A DNA stretch of 64,000 nucleotides, from the NCBI RefSeq assembly GCF_025370935.1, contig NC_133479.1, positions 13,401,658-13,465,657 of the forward strand, written 5' to 3'. The DNA comes from Choristoneura fumiferana. Taxonomy: Eukaryota; Arthropoda; Insecta; Lepidoptera; Tortricidae. Below, piece by piece: positions 60,901-64,000 of the stretch; the first letter of the stretch is position 1, and each line of letters starts with the position of its first letter. Below the pieces are notes generated by a model. That model was not told where the DNA came from, searched no databases, and saw only the letters and a list, made by a program, of their open reading frames with translations. A program made the translations under genes and the position numbers.

Positions 60901-62107
60901 CTCTACTTGCCCTCCGGACGCCAGCAGCCAACGAACCAACTAGAGTGCCGCTACAGAACATTCTAGAAACTTCTAGTTTAGTACATCATAAAAACCCCAC
61001 GGGGGATAGGGCGGTGGTAAGTTGTAAAATTATGTAAAATACAGAGATGATATCTTATAAAAATTTATGGCAATTCAAAGACTGAAATGTATAGCAAATA
61101 CTAAGTCGTTTCAAAATCAGGACATAATGTTTACAGATCACGCTTGGTAACGCAGGTTTCGCAAAGTAACTTGAAAGTACCCGTTTCAAGAGTTTTGATT
61201 AATTTCGCCATTTTTTTTATTTTTTTGTTTATATGAATAACTAGTAAAACACGAATTATTTAAAAAAATACTAAAACTTTATTTAATTTTTAAATGTCAT
61301 TTTATGTCGCCTAGATAGGCACATACGAAGTTTACGAGCAGGAGAAGTGAAATGTTTTTTTCATCGTTATTAAGCGCTGGTCTATTTTTCTGGTTTTTCT
61401 GTACATTTATGTTTTCAGTTTGTATACAGGATGACCGTAAAAGTAACAAAATTTGGAGTTGAAATAAAAAATACAAAAAGGCAGGTGGTAGGACCTTGTG
61501 CAAGGTCCGCCCGGATTGCTACCACCATCTTGCTCGCTAATCCTGCCGTGAAGCAGCAGTGCTTGCACTGTTGTGTTTCGGCGTGGAGAGTACCTAAGAC
61601 AGCCGGTGAAATTACTGGCACGTGAGGTATCCCATCCCATCTTAGACCTCTAGATTGGCAACGCGTCTGCTTTACCCCTGGCGTTGCAGATGTTTATGGG
61701 CGGTGGTGATCTCCTACCATCAGGAGACCCACTTGCTCGTTTGCCATCCAGTCGAATAAAATAAATAAATAAAAAAAAACTTAATTGAGGCCATTGTCAT
61801 TTAGTATATACAGGCATGGAATAACATCATTGACGAGCAAGCGTGATGAAAAACCCCTTTTTCCTCGACGTGTCTATCCACTCTCGCCGTACCGGCTCGG
61901 GTGGCTATATGAACATCTTGGGTAAAATAGCTCGTTTTATGCTCTTGTTGTACAATCTACTATTTACTTTTATTAGTTGCGGCTAGCTGCATTAAATGAG
62001 CCGCATACTGGAGACATGCATGGTGTACGTGGCACCAACTACGAGTGTCTCCGACAGGGCCAGAAGGCTGGCCTCAGCGGTACTTTCACTGCTTTCATAT
62101 CTTCCAG
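24769..62107 (+). CDS. Mp: Multiplexin-type collagen (XV/XVIII-like, endostatin domain), 17 exons, 3'-incomplete
   Basis: Seventeen plus-strand exons join in one frame to 714 codons plus 2 nt. Order by residue: hydrophobic segment 13-35; linker with Cys-Lys-Cys at 97-99; Gly-X-Y blocks from about 117-192, 216-295 and 333-560 with short breaks; trimerization domain about 578-636; hinge; endostatin start from 672. The motifs GTLAYVIQEQALLVRVNNGW and GDMHGVRG...GLSGTFTAF are diagnostic of the collagen XV/XVIII family. Such proteins trimerise, sit in basement-membrane-type matrix and release endostatin. Every junction is GT-AG and phase-matched. The rest of endostatin and the stop codon are beyond the window, and an upstream alternative 5' end cannot be excluded. 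The symbol follows the Drosophila orthologue by domain content; orthology was not tested by tree. Mature length is unknown. Confidence 0.92.
25096..25267 (-). repeat. Dispersed repeat family C, copy 3 (truncated, minus)
   Basis: TTAACCCCCGACGCAAAAAA through AATCGGTTCA, the inverse of the copy at 1854; stops mid-element. Confidence 0.7.
25529..25606. repeat. Inverted repeat AAAATACCACAAACA ... TGTTTGTGGTATTTT
   Basis: Arms at 25534-25548 and 25577-25591 are perfect inverses. The flanking words GACTTATCACGCTA and TTTGACTATGAG are shared with the longer inverted repeat at 46235-46409. Confidence 0.6.
25900..26289 (+). repeat. Retroelement 3'-end-like sequence with (TTCTA)n tail
   Basis: GTGAATGTGAATAAATGTCT followed by five or more TTCTA units (26258-26288) looks like the tail of a LINE, but no coding part is visible. 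ATAATGCTGAG words precede it near 26110. Confidence 0.35.
26290..27329. other. AT-rich intron sequence, no feature
   Basis: No supported feature; short open frame on the minus strand at 26934 has no motif. Confidence 0.55.
27330..27588 (+). mobile_element. SINE-2 copy with internal deletion
   Basis: tRNA-like head and tail present; about 45 bases between GGAAACATCGT and ATGTGAAGTTCCC are missing relative to the copy at 52229. Confidence 0.75.
28295..28549 (+). mobile_element. Foldback MITE-F, copy 1, with 8-9-bp target duplication
   Basis: Long inverted arms (CGTTTGCCAACCTGTTTCAT, CATTTCGCAACTTTTCATTT and their inverses) surround a centre with TTAGGTTAGGTTAGG. GCTTCAAGT flanks both sides (28286-28294, 28550-28558). 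Second copy at 43385. Non-coding. Confidence 0.85.
28559..29954. other. AT-rich intron sequence, no feature
   Basis: Only a short GATGATGATGATGAT run at about 29597. Confidence 0.55.
29955..30205 (-). pseudogene. Diverged RTE-like 3' end with (CAT)n tail (minus)
   Basis: On the minus strand it ends CAGCAGTAGACGTCTTCCGA followed by a run of eight or more GAT units (29959-29984). Parts resemble the RTE region around GRPPTRW but with breaks. Confidence 0.5.
30206..33773. other. 3.5 kb intron sequence, no gene
   Basis: AT-rich. At 31287-31345 a GC-rich scrap (GCAGCGCAGCGCTCACTTCG) recalls the core of MITE-I. CTAACCTAACCTAACCTACC at 32737-32756 and a possible retroelement tail at about 32960-32995 (ATTCTCATTCTCAT). 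No supported exon. Confidence 0.5.
33844..34009. mobile_element. MITE with 59-bp inverted arms
   Basis: Arms 33844-33902 and 33951-34009 (CACTTGACAGATGGGCGTGC at the outer end) pair with two mismatches around a 48-base spacer. The 70 bases to its left (CACTCCTGTTGGCTCGTGAT) resemble the arm of the palindrome at 57822. Confidence 0.75.
34010..35862. other. AT-rich intron sequence; one repeat scrap
   Basis: At 35300-35400 ACGCGTTTCGAACTCAATCA looks like a dispersed-repeat piece; otherwise nothing supported. Confidence 0.5.
35863..36060 (-). repeat. Dispersed repeat family C, copy 4 (minus)
   Basis: TTAACCCACGACGCAAAAAG to CAACTTTTAGTTGGTTAGGT, inverse of the copy at 1854 with internal deletions. 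Confidence 0.75.
36671..37041. mobile_element. CpG-rich MITE, 371 bp
   Basis: Ends CCTAATAGAACGCGA (36671-36685) and its exact inverse (37027-37041). Inside are many CGCGCGA words and a 34-base direct repeat (36844-36877 and 36956-36989, CAATATGTTTGATCGCGC). The open frame at 36704 is a by-product of this composition. Confidence 0.75.
37165..37796. repeat. Possible larger element bounded by GTAAAAGAGAACAA inverse words
   Basis: GTAAAAGAGAACAA at 37165-37178 is inverted at 37783-37796. The interval has GC-rich edges (CGCACGCACCCGCCGCACGC near 37230). No coding or clear duplication, so weak. Confidence 0.35.
37797..39781. other. 2 kb AT-rich intron sequence, no feature
   Basis: No supported feature on either strand. 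Confidence 0.55.
39782..39984 (+). mobile_element. SINE-1 copy with B box deleted
   Basis: Head GACGACCAGATGGCCTAGTG and tail GATATTTATTTATTTATT are present, but the stretch from CCCGGGTT jumps straight to GTATGAAAAAT, removing most of the B box compared with 811-1072. Inserted only 84 bases before exon 2. Confidence 0.8.
40068..40116 (+). CDS. Mp: Mp exon 2 (49-nt small exon)
   Basis: Encodes residues 64-79, VNPDENRLPVISHSSP, plus one base of a split Tyr codon. It is a polar, proline-containing extracellular linker without Gly-X-Y. The acceptor has a good pyrimidine tract and the donor is GTAAGT at 40117. It enters in phase 0 and leaves in phase 1, so skipping it alone would shift the frame; skipping exons 2 and 3 together removes exactly 27 codons. 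Confidence 0.75.
40321..40458. mobile_element. MITE in intron 2 with about 55-bp imperfect inverted arms
   Basis: GGTTTCACCATCC...GAATAAATGTGATGCC at the left pairs with GGCATCACATTTATCC...GGTGGTGAAACAGCC at the right. Non-coding. Confidence 0.75.
41099..41130 (+). CDS. Mp: Mp exon 3 (32-nt microexon)
   Basis: Completes the split Tyr and encodes FGETGEKGTT, a short collagen-like GET-GEK-GTT piece (residues 80-90). Acceptor TTCACAG, donor GTAAGT at 41131. It restores phase 0. Its small size makes it easy for gene predictors to miss; support comes from phase fit on both sides and the Gly-X-Y content. Confidence 0.75.
41436..41576 (+). CDS. Mp: Mp exon 4: CKC linker and start of the first collagen block
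   Basis: Encodes residues 91-137 in phase 0. It starts with a non-collagenous linker holding a Cys-Lys-Cys pair (97-99), which could form interchain disulfides that register the trimer. A continuous Gly-X-Y run begins at Gly117 (GPPGPQGPIGADGTTGAPG). The donor is GTAAGG at 41577. The motif QCKCTVNDLSRIL has no function I can name. Confidence 0.9.
41895..42071 (+). CDS. Mp: Mp exon 5: uninterrupted triple-helix block
   Basis: Encodes 59 residues (138-196), almost all Gly-X-Y, rich in GPP, GPK, GDR and GER triplets typical of triple-helical, partly charged collagen. It ends in GPPGPPGPGNL, where the repeat breaks. Prolines at Y positions are expected hydroxylation sites. Both boundaries are in phase 0; the donor is GTAAGT at 42072. 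Confidence 0.95.
42739..42894 (+). CDS. Mp: Mp exon 6: non-collagenous break then second collagen block
   Basis: Encodes 52 residues (197-248). The first 19 or so (ESTGLFVSSNPSVGPQNER) are a non-helical interruption; then Gly-X-Y resumes (GSMGPPGPRGDRGYPGNKG). Interruptions of this kind are a hallmark of multiplexins and give flexible, protease-sensitive joints. Acceptor TTTCTCAG, donor GTAAGT at 42895, phase 0 both sides. Confidence 0.93.
43066..43748 (+). repeat. Dispersed GGAACCC-type repeat interrupted by a MITE
   Basis: Left part from GGGTTCCGTACCTCAAAAG and right part ending GACTCGCACTTGGCCGGTTT are the two ends of one lepidopteran-type repeat; the foldback MITE at 43385-43638 sits inside it. 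Confidence 0.6.
43385..43638 (-). mobile_element. Foldback MITE-F, copy 2, with 8-bp target duplication
   Basis: Inverse orientation of the copy at 28295, about equally long (254 bp). AGGAAAAG flanks it at 43377-43384 and 43639-43646. Arms TAACGTTTGGCAATCTGTTT and AACAGGTTGCCAAACGTTA. The centre has CCTAACCTAACC. Confidence 0.85.
44218..44335 (+). CDS. Mp: Mp exon 7: collagen block with one Gly-to-Ala interruption
   Basis: Encodes residues 249-287 plus one base, GYVGLRGPHGVKGERGLPG and onward. The repeat is regular until GRP-AEK-GEK, where codon GCA at 44317-44319 gives Ala282 in place of the expected Gly. The exon enters in phase 0 and leaves in phase 1 at donor GTAACA (44336). Confidence 0.92.
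44876..44959 (+). CDS. Mp: Mp exon 8: end of collagen block and acidic Ser-Gly region
   Basis: Completes a split Gly codon, then encodes AQGQPGPPGPPAPFAADN followed by IIPTEAESS and one base. The triple helix ends in APFAADN. The acidic TEAESS is followed by a Gly split across the next junction, a possible glycosaminoglycan site. Its length, 84 nt with phase 1 at both ends, means it could be skipped without a frameshift. Acceptor TTAACAG, donor GTAAGA at 44960. Confidence 0.85.
45028..45090 (+). repeat. Short dispersed repeat shared with 61296-61352
   Basis: CACTTCTCATGCTCGTAA then CTAGGCGACATAAAATGAC matches the inverse of 61296-61352 closely. Class unknown. Confidence 0.5.
45540..46100 (+). 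repeat. Dispersed repeat family K, copy 2
   Basis: AGCTGTAATTTTGCATGGAT, GTAGACGTAAAGTGAGGG and CCTGGGCGTGTCCGATATAG occur in the same order as in 21481-22045. Confidence 0.6.
46235..46409. repeat. Inverted repeat with perfect 42-bp inner arms
   Basis: Arms 46250-46291 and 46350-46391 (TACGGGACTTATCACGCTAT start) are exact inverses; outer words CATAGTCAAAATA and TATTTTGACTATG also pair. The spacer has GACGTTTCGGCAACGTTACA. MITE-like. Confidence 0.75.
46503..46575 (+). repeat. Short dispersed repeat shared with 61415-61480
   Basis: CAGTTTGTAT then GGATGACCGTAAAAGTAAC and TTGAAATAAAAAATACAAAA recur in the same order at 61418-61480. Confidence 0.6.
46640..47060 (+). pseudogene. Possible retroelement ORF1-like remnant
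   Basis: After an 11-C run (46658-46668) a frame reads ENAERNIRGLSATIQSKDET and DQAITTLTNYLRTTKTNASE, open for over 100 codons once past a TAA at about 46724. It is polar and could be coiled-coil, with GC content above its flanks. No hallmark motif, so a gag or ORF1 origin is only a guess. Confidence 0.3.
47387..48155 (+). pseudogene. RTE-type LINE, 5'-truncated, with 14-bp target-site duplication
   Basis: Single open frame from 47399 to 48145 (248 codons): KMNMDKTKVM after the RT active site, YVYLGQTV, RRIRLGWAAFGKL, LPVMTYGSETWAL, KLKWQWAGHIARRTDGRWGQ, GRPPTRWSDDLVKIAGSRW. These are the C-terminal motifs of RTE-clade reverse transcriptases. The element starts just at the codons after the expected F/YADD catalytic box, so endonuclease and RT core are absent and it cannot be active. 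Perfect AACATAATTTTATA at 47373-47386 and 48156-48169; tail GACATGATGATG. The intact frame and perfect duplication indicate recent insertion. Confidence 0.92.
48640..48860. repeat. Weak dispersed-repeat fragment
   Basis: GTAAAGTTTGCTTTGAAATC then CGTTCAGCCGTCCTCACGTA resembles the conserved centre of lepidopteran non-autonomous repeats such as family C. No clear ends. Confidence 0.35.
49771..50152. mobile_element. MITE with 24-bp inverted ends and GAGCGAG iterons
   Basis: AGGCATTTGTCCCACCGCCG at 49771 is inverted at 50133-50152 with the ends pairing over 24 bp (three mismatches). The interior repeats GAGCGAG and GCGAGCAG many times and holds GTCGCTGCGAC. Non-coding. Confidence 0.75.
51751..51809 (+). 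CDS. Mp: Mp exon 9: short charged non-collagenous exon
   Basis: Completes the split Gly and encodes SRDGAAPRVKEVPRERGEK. It has no Gly-X-Y repeat until its last triplet, and is strongly basic and acidic mixed. Acceptor TTCGCAG; donor GTAATT at 51810; it takes phase 1 to phase 0. It lies 6.8 kb from exon 8, across the repeat-filled intron. The chain is supported by the exact phase and by GEK leading into the next exon's GEKGARG. Confidence 0.7.
52229..52527 (+). mobile_element. SINE-2 copy with 13-bp target-site duplication
   Basis: Complete head-to-tail copy ending GGGATGATGATGATG. Perfect ATTGTAAAAATCA at 52216-52228 and 52528-52540. Lies in Mp intron 9. The B box is slightly shortened (GGCTTTGAACCCC). 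Confidence 0.92.
53260..53466 (+). CDS. Mp: Mp exon 10: collagen block
   Basis: Encodes 69 residues (336-404), regular Gly-X-Y from GEKGARGVEGSQGFPG to GEAGPPGPVA, then a break LSKEEASIWTK. Codons here end mostly in A or T, unlike the next exon. Phase 0 both sides, acceptor AACCAG, donor GTACTA at 53467. Confidence 0.95.
54203..54346 (+). CDS. Mp: Mp exon 11: very GC-rich collagen block
   Basis: Encodes 48 residues (405-452), GEKGETGPRGKRGHPGPPG through GDIGLPGWT, all Gly-X-Y. Third codon positions are nearly all G or C in a locus that is otherwise AT-rich. Phase 0 both sides; acceptor CTCTGACAG, donor GTAAGA at 54347. The GKRGHPG segment is a basic patch that could bind heparan sulfate (inference). 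Confidence 0.95.
54651..54830 (+). pseudogene. RTE-type LINE fragment
   Basis: LGKSNFEKEVNRRIQLGWAA and CGKLRNVFSSK match residues of the 47387 copy (LGRSNFEKEITRRIRLGWAA). Frameshifted after VFSSK; about 180 bases only. In Mp intron 11. Confidence 0.75.
55010..55200. repeat. Dispersed repeat family G, copy 2
   Basis: CATACTCAGCGTGTTGCCAC then GGCAAGCCGCAGCGCTGGTT matches 12330-12385. Preceded by an A-rich stretch with AAAGAAAG words. Confidence 0.5.
55937..56026 (+). CDS. Mp: Mp exon 12: collagen block
   Basis: Encodes 30 residues (453-482): GPPGAAGQTGPQGQKGEKG then DPGLNPLALDK, where the repeat ends. Phase 0 both sides, acceptor TTTGCAG, donor GTAATA at 56027. The intron after it is only 82 nt, by far the shortest in the gene. 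Confidence 0.95.
56109..56346 (+). CDS. Mp: Mp exon 13: collagen and proline-rich block
   Basis: Encodes residues 483-561 plus one base: IKGEKGDRGYDGIPGTPG, a break (VAAPVPNTKYMSM), a GPP-rich run (PGPPGPPGPPGPPGVP), and a non-helical tail (YAELPPDMLTDSPGINRREP). The last Gly-X-Y before the trimerization domain lies here. Acceptor TTCTGAAG is less pyrimidine-rich than most. Donor GTAAGT at 56347; it leaves in phase 1, matched by exon 14. Confidence 0.93.
56463..56579. repeat. Perfect palindrome: 54-bp arms, 9-base spacer
   Basis: Left arm 56463-56516 (AACATATTTTATGAGTATAC start) is the exact inverse of 56526-56579; spacer GCGACGTGT. It lies 117 bases after the exon 13 donor, in a 693-nt intron, and would form a long RNA hairpin in the pre-mRNA. 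Confidence 0.9.
57040..57152 (+). CDS. Mp: Mp exon 14: acidic linker and first part of trimerization domain
   Basis: Completes a split Gly, then encodes LREALDPLGDNVEFEDDEDG and RTIVGTIIFKTTESVLR. The second part matches the beginning of the collagen XV/XVIII trimerization domain (a strand with FKT..ESML in relatives). The acidic FEDDEDG run precedes it. Takes phase 1 to phase 0; donor GTAAAT at 57153. Confidence 0.9.
57556..57776 (-). mobile_element. Helitron-like element (minus)
   Basis: Minus strand starts A|TCCTACTTAATC and ends in CTAG followed by T at 57556-57559, the two Helitron termini. The body matches the 19678 and 23703 copies (TCCCGGGGGAGGACATAGGA). Confidence 0.7.
57822..58002. 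repeat. Perfect inverted repeat: 64-bp arms, 53-base spacer
   Basis: Arms 57822-57885 and 57939-58002 are exact inverses (AAAACCATGAAAATAATTTT at the outer end, GCACGAGCCAGCAGGAGTG at the inner). A diverged relative of the inner arm is at 33775-33845. In Mp intron 14. Confidence 0.9.
58003..58440. repeat. Probable continuation of the same element
   Basis: Follows the inverted repeat and ends GATAACCTCCTCCTTTTTTT then GAACTCGGTTAAAA, an end common to lepidopteran repeats. Its 84-codon open frame from 57995 has no motif and overlaps the palindrome arm, so it is not called as a gene. Confidence 0.35.
58471..58563 (+). CDS. Mp: Mp exon 15: core of trimerization domain
   Basis: Encodes 31 residues (600-630), LGRNSQLGTLAYVIQEQALL then VRVNNGWQYVA. 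The pattern G-T/S-L-A-(F/Y)-V-x-(E/Q)-E/Q-x-x-L-x-V-R-V-x-N-G is characteristic of the non-collagenous trimerization domain of collagens XV and XVIII, which nucleates three-chain assembly. Acceptor TTCCGCAG, donor GTAAGT at 58564, phase 0. Confidence 0.95.
58564..60893 (+). other. Mp intron 15, no gene inside
   Basis: AT-rich; a GTGTGTGTGTGTGTGTG run at about 59092-59108 and family K near its 3' end. No other exon found. Confidence 0.6.
60395..60820 (-). repeat. Dispersed repeat family K, copy 3 (minus)
   Basis: Begins AAAACCGGCTAAGAGCGTGT and ends AGTTGACTACGGAACCCTAA; inverse order of motifs in 21481-22045. It stops 73 bases before exon 16. Confidence 0.65.
60894..61016 (+). CDS. Mp: Mp exon 16: end of trimerization domain and hinge
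   Basis: Encodes 41 residues (631-671). MGSLLALR finishes the trimerization domain; the rest (TPAANEPTRVPLQNILETSS then LVHHKNPTGDRAV) is the protease-sensitive hinge. Relatives are cut in this region to free endostatin; the pair His661-His662 lies just upstream, where vertebrate endostatin has N-terminal zinc-binding histidines, but equivalence is not shown. Phase 0; acceptor TTGCAG, donor GTAAGT at 61017. Confidence 0.9.
61296..61352 (-). repeat. Short dispersed repeat shared with 45028-45090
   Basis: GTCATTTTATGTCGCCTAG then TTACGAGCAGGAGAAGTG, inverse of the segment at 45028. Confidence 0.5.
61480..61753 (-). repeat. Dispersed repeat family A, copy 4 (minus)
   Basis: Full inverse of the copy at 20186, from GGCAGGTGGTAGGACCTTGT to GCTCGTTTGCCATCCAG. 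On its left it joins the 46503-type repeat without a gap. Confidence 0.8.
61977..62107 (+). CDS. Mp: Mp exon 17: start of endostatin domain
   Basis: Encodes LRLAALNEPHTGDMHGVRG then TNYECLRQGQKAGLSGTFTA and FISS plus two bases of a split codon (residues 672-714). The spacing of LNxPxxGDMxGxRG, the Cys695 and GLSGTFxAF match the N-terminal third of endostatin, including its first conserved cysteine. The donor is GTAAGT at 62108 (phase 2). The remaining exons, with the other three cysteines expected in the fold, are outside the window. Confidence 0.95.
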
Positions 62108-62142
62108 GTAAGTTAAATATTGGTGTATTTTTTTTTATATAC

Positions 62143-62342
62143 GAGTTGTTGCCTGCGACTCCCTCTGCGTAGAATTCGCGGATACTATGCATTTTTAGGG
62201 ATAAAAAGTAGCCTATGTCCTTCCTCGGGACTCCAACTATACCGATTTTGTCTAAATCAGTTACCTAAGCGGTTGAAGCGTGAAAACGTAACAGAGAAAC
62301 AGACAGACAGAGTTACTTTCACATTTATAACATTAGTAAGGA
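62143..62342 (-). mobile_element. Helitron-like element (minus)
   Basis: Minus strand starts TCCTTACTAATGTTATAAAT and continues to CGCGAATTCTACGCAGAGG; 3' hairpin and CTAG lost. In the intron after Mp exon 17. Confidence 0.6.
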
Positions 62343-62758
62343 TTTTTAATACAGGCTATTTAGGATTAAAAGCAAGAGGCACTGGTTTACGGTTAAAACA
62401 AAAGTCATCGAAATCATACATCAAAAACTTAAAAAAGAAGCTTTAAAAAGCCATCCCATCAGCACTCCCATCAGTTGTGCAATCCACTGGCTTTTTGCTT
62501 CCTATACTTTTTATTGACCGTAATGCAAGTATTTTGATGGACATAAGGATGTAGCGTTGGTCCTGCTCAAGTCTCCTGAATAATCCAGTAGTAGTTATCA
62601 GCAATAATATCGAATAGGACGTATATATTATCTGATATCTGATAATGATAATAATGCAAGAATTGCTCGTTTAGAGGTATGTACCAAACAAACTTGCATG
62701 TTTGTTTGATGAATAAGGTGACTAGTTATATCAGTCATCCTTTTTAAAGATGTGATAA

Positions 62759-62904
62759 TCTATATAAATAAAACTGAATCGTAAAATGTGTTGCTAAGCG
62801 CAAAACTCGGGAACGGCTGGACCGATTTCGCTAACTCTTTTTTTGTTGCGTTTGTTATTATCAAGAGAAGGTAAAACGGGGGCGAAGCCACGGGCAACAG
62901 CTAG
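62759..62904 (+). mobile_element. Short Helitron-like element with both termini
   Basis: Starts A|TCTATATAAATAAAACTG and ends GGGCAACAGCTAG followed by T. At about 146 bp it is a compact relative of the other copies, with GGAACGGCTGGACCGATTTC inside. Confidence 0.6.
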
Positions 62905-63127
62905 TATCCATTAAAAATAACAAAGCTGCTACGCCTTTTATTTCAGATCATTACATAAAATATCGCGTCAACTGGTTTTTATTACATAACAAGCGAAATT
63001 CAGACGGGAACAATTACACCAATAATTCTTATATCAATTTCATTTCCAGCACAAATAAATATGCAAAATACTGTAAACGGAAAATATTGAACATTTTGAG
63101 TCCATTGAATCCATTCACTAAATAACA

Positions 63128-63952
63128 CTAAGAGTACTGGATATGATGACATTGCAGTTTCTGTTGTGAAGGGGGTTTCTGGCATCATTTCACCCATTTT
63201 TAGCTACATTGTAAATTTATGTATTGAAGAAGGGTCTTTTCCTGAAAAACTTAAAATTTCCGTTATCAAGCCACTTCACAAAAACACGCTAAAGATAATA
63301 TTATATAGACCGATAGCGTTAATCCCAATTTTTTCGAAAATAATAGAAAAAGTTATTTATAACGGTTTATACAATTTCTTTGAAACAAACAATCTATTTG
63401 CTTCGGAGCAAAAAGGATTCAGAAAAAATAAATCCATAGATACGGCGATTTTCGATCTCATTCAAAAAGTAATCAATAACATGGATAAAAGAAAGCCTGT
63501 TTACGCTATGTACATGGATATGTCTAAGGCATTTGACCATGTCATCATTCGATTTTAATGGACAAGCTGTTGCCTATGGTGTTCGAGGCAATGTTTGAAA
63601 TTGATGGCGCTATTAAACACATTAGAATTAACACATTTTATCCCCATAACAGTAATGTCAAATACAGAGTTTGATCGGCTCTTCAAAACTAAGAGAAGTT
63701 CACTATGGTACCACAGAATAGTTTCTTGGGACCGTTGCTTATTTATCATTTATATTAATGATCTGCCTCGTGTGATGCAAATTTAATGGTTCTCTATGCT
63801 GATGATAGCACGGTCTTATTTACGGAGAGGTTTCTTGACTCTTATGAAGCAGACATTCTTAATACCCTAAATTTAATCATAGACTGGCTTAGTGAAAATA
63901 ATCTCAAAATCAATATAGACAAAACAAATATAATGACATTAAAACATTAAAT
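63128..63952 (+). pseudogene. Jockey/CR1-like LINE reverse-transcriptase pseudogene
   Basis: Pieces in different frames follow the RT order: KSTGYDDIAVSVVKGVSGII, KISVIKPLHKN, YRPIALIPIFSKIIEKVIYN, EQKGFRKNKSIDTAIFDL, YAMYMDMSKAFDHV (domain with the first Asp), then after a frameshift QNSFLGPLL-type and LYADDSTVLFTE (catalytic YADD), and NNLKINIDKTNIMTLKH. At least two frameshifts and several stops make it dead. The order and wording (RPIALIPIFSKIIEK, QKGFRKNKST) fit jockey or CR1 type non-LTR elements, distinct from the RTE copies elsewhere. It lies in the same orientation as Mp, presumably in the intron after exon 17. Confidence 0.85.
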
Positions 63953-64000
63953 GTATAATCAGGATGTTCGAGTTTTTAATATAAGTTATAATGGCCCAGT

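Overview
This is AT-rich insect nuclear DNA, most likely from a moth or butterfly. The evidence is dispersed-repeat families of lepidopteran type (tRNA-derived SINEs, an RTE-type LINE with a TGATGATG tail, Helitron-like elements ending in CTAGT, many MITEs) and a split gene with standard GT-AG introns. I found no prokaryotic genes, rRNA, CRISPR or functional tRNA.

The one host gene I can support is a plus-strand collagen running from about 24.6 kb past the right edge. Seventeen coding exons can be read with consistent splice phases: 2,144 nt, 714 codons plus 2 nt. In order they encode a hydrophobic membrane or signal segment, a CKC linker, several Gly-X-Y blocks with short interruptions, a proline-rich stretch, a collagen XV/XVIII-type trimerization domain, a hinge, and the first part of an endostatin domain. 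Trimerization domain plus endostatin identify a multiplexin (Drosophila Mp, vertebrate COL15A1/COL18A1). The product should be a trimeric extracellular-matrix collagen whose endostatin part can be released. The 3' end lies outside the window.

Layout: 1-24.6 kb has no recognisable host gene, only repeats and anonymous AT-rich DNA. 24.6-25.0 kb holds a putative promoter, two uORFs and exon 1. 25-40 kb is a 15.1-kb first intron full of repeats. 40.0-45.0 kb carries exons 2-8. 45.0-51.7 kb is a large intron with a 5'-truncated RTE LINE flanked by a perfect 14-bp target-site duplication. 51.7-62.1 kb carries exons 9-17, with two perfect long inverted repeats (54-bp and 64-bp arms) in the introns. 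62.1-64.0 kb holds Helitron-like copies and a broken jockey/CR1-like reverse transcriptase.

I do not see a convincing undescribed multi-gene system. The best leads are the membrane or signal exon of the multiplexin, the perfect intronic hairpins, a MITE family whose two copies have 8-9-bp target duplications, a THAP-like remnant inside a MITE, and a SINE that shares its 3' tail with the RTE LINE. Repeat family names (A, C, G, K and so on) are local labels for this answer.
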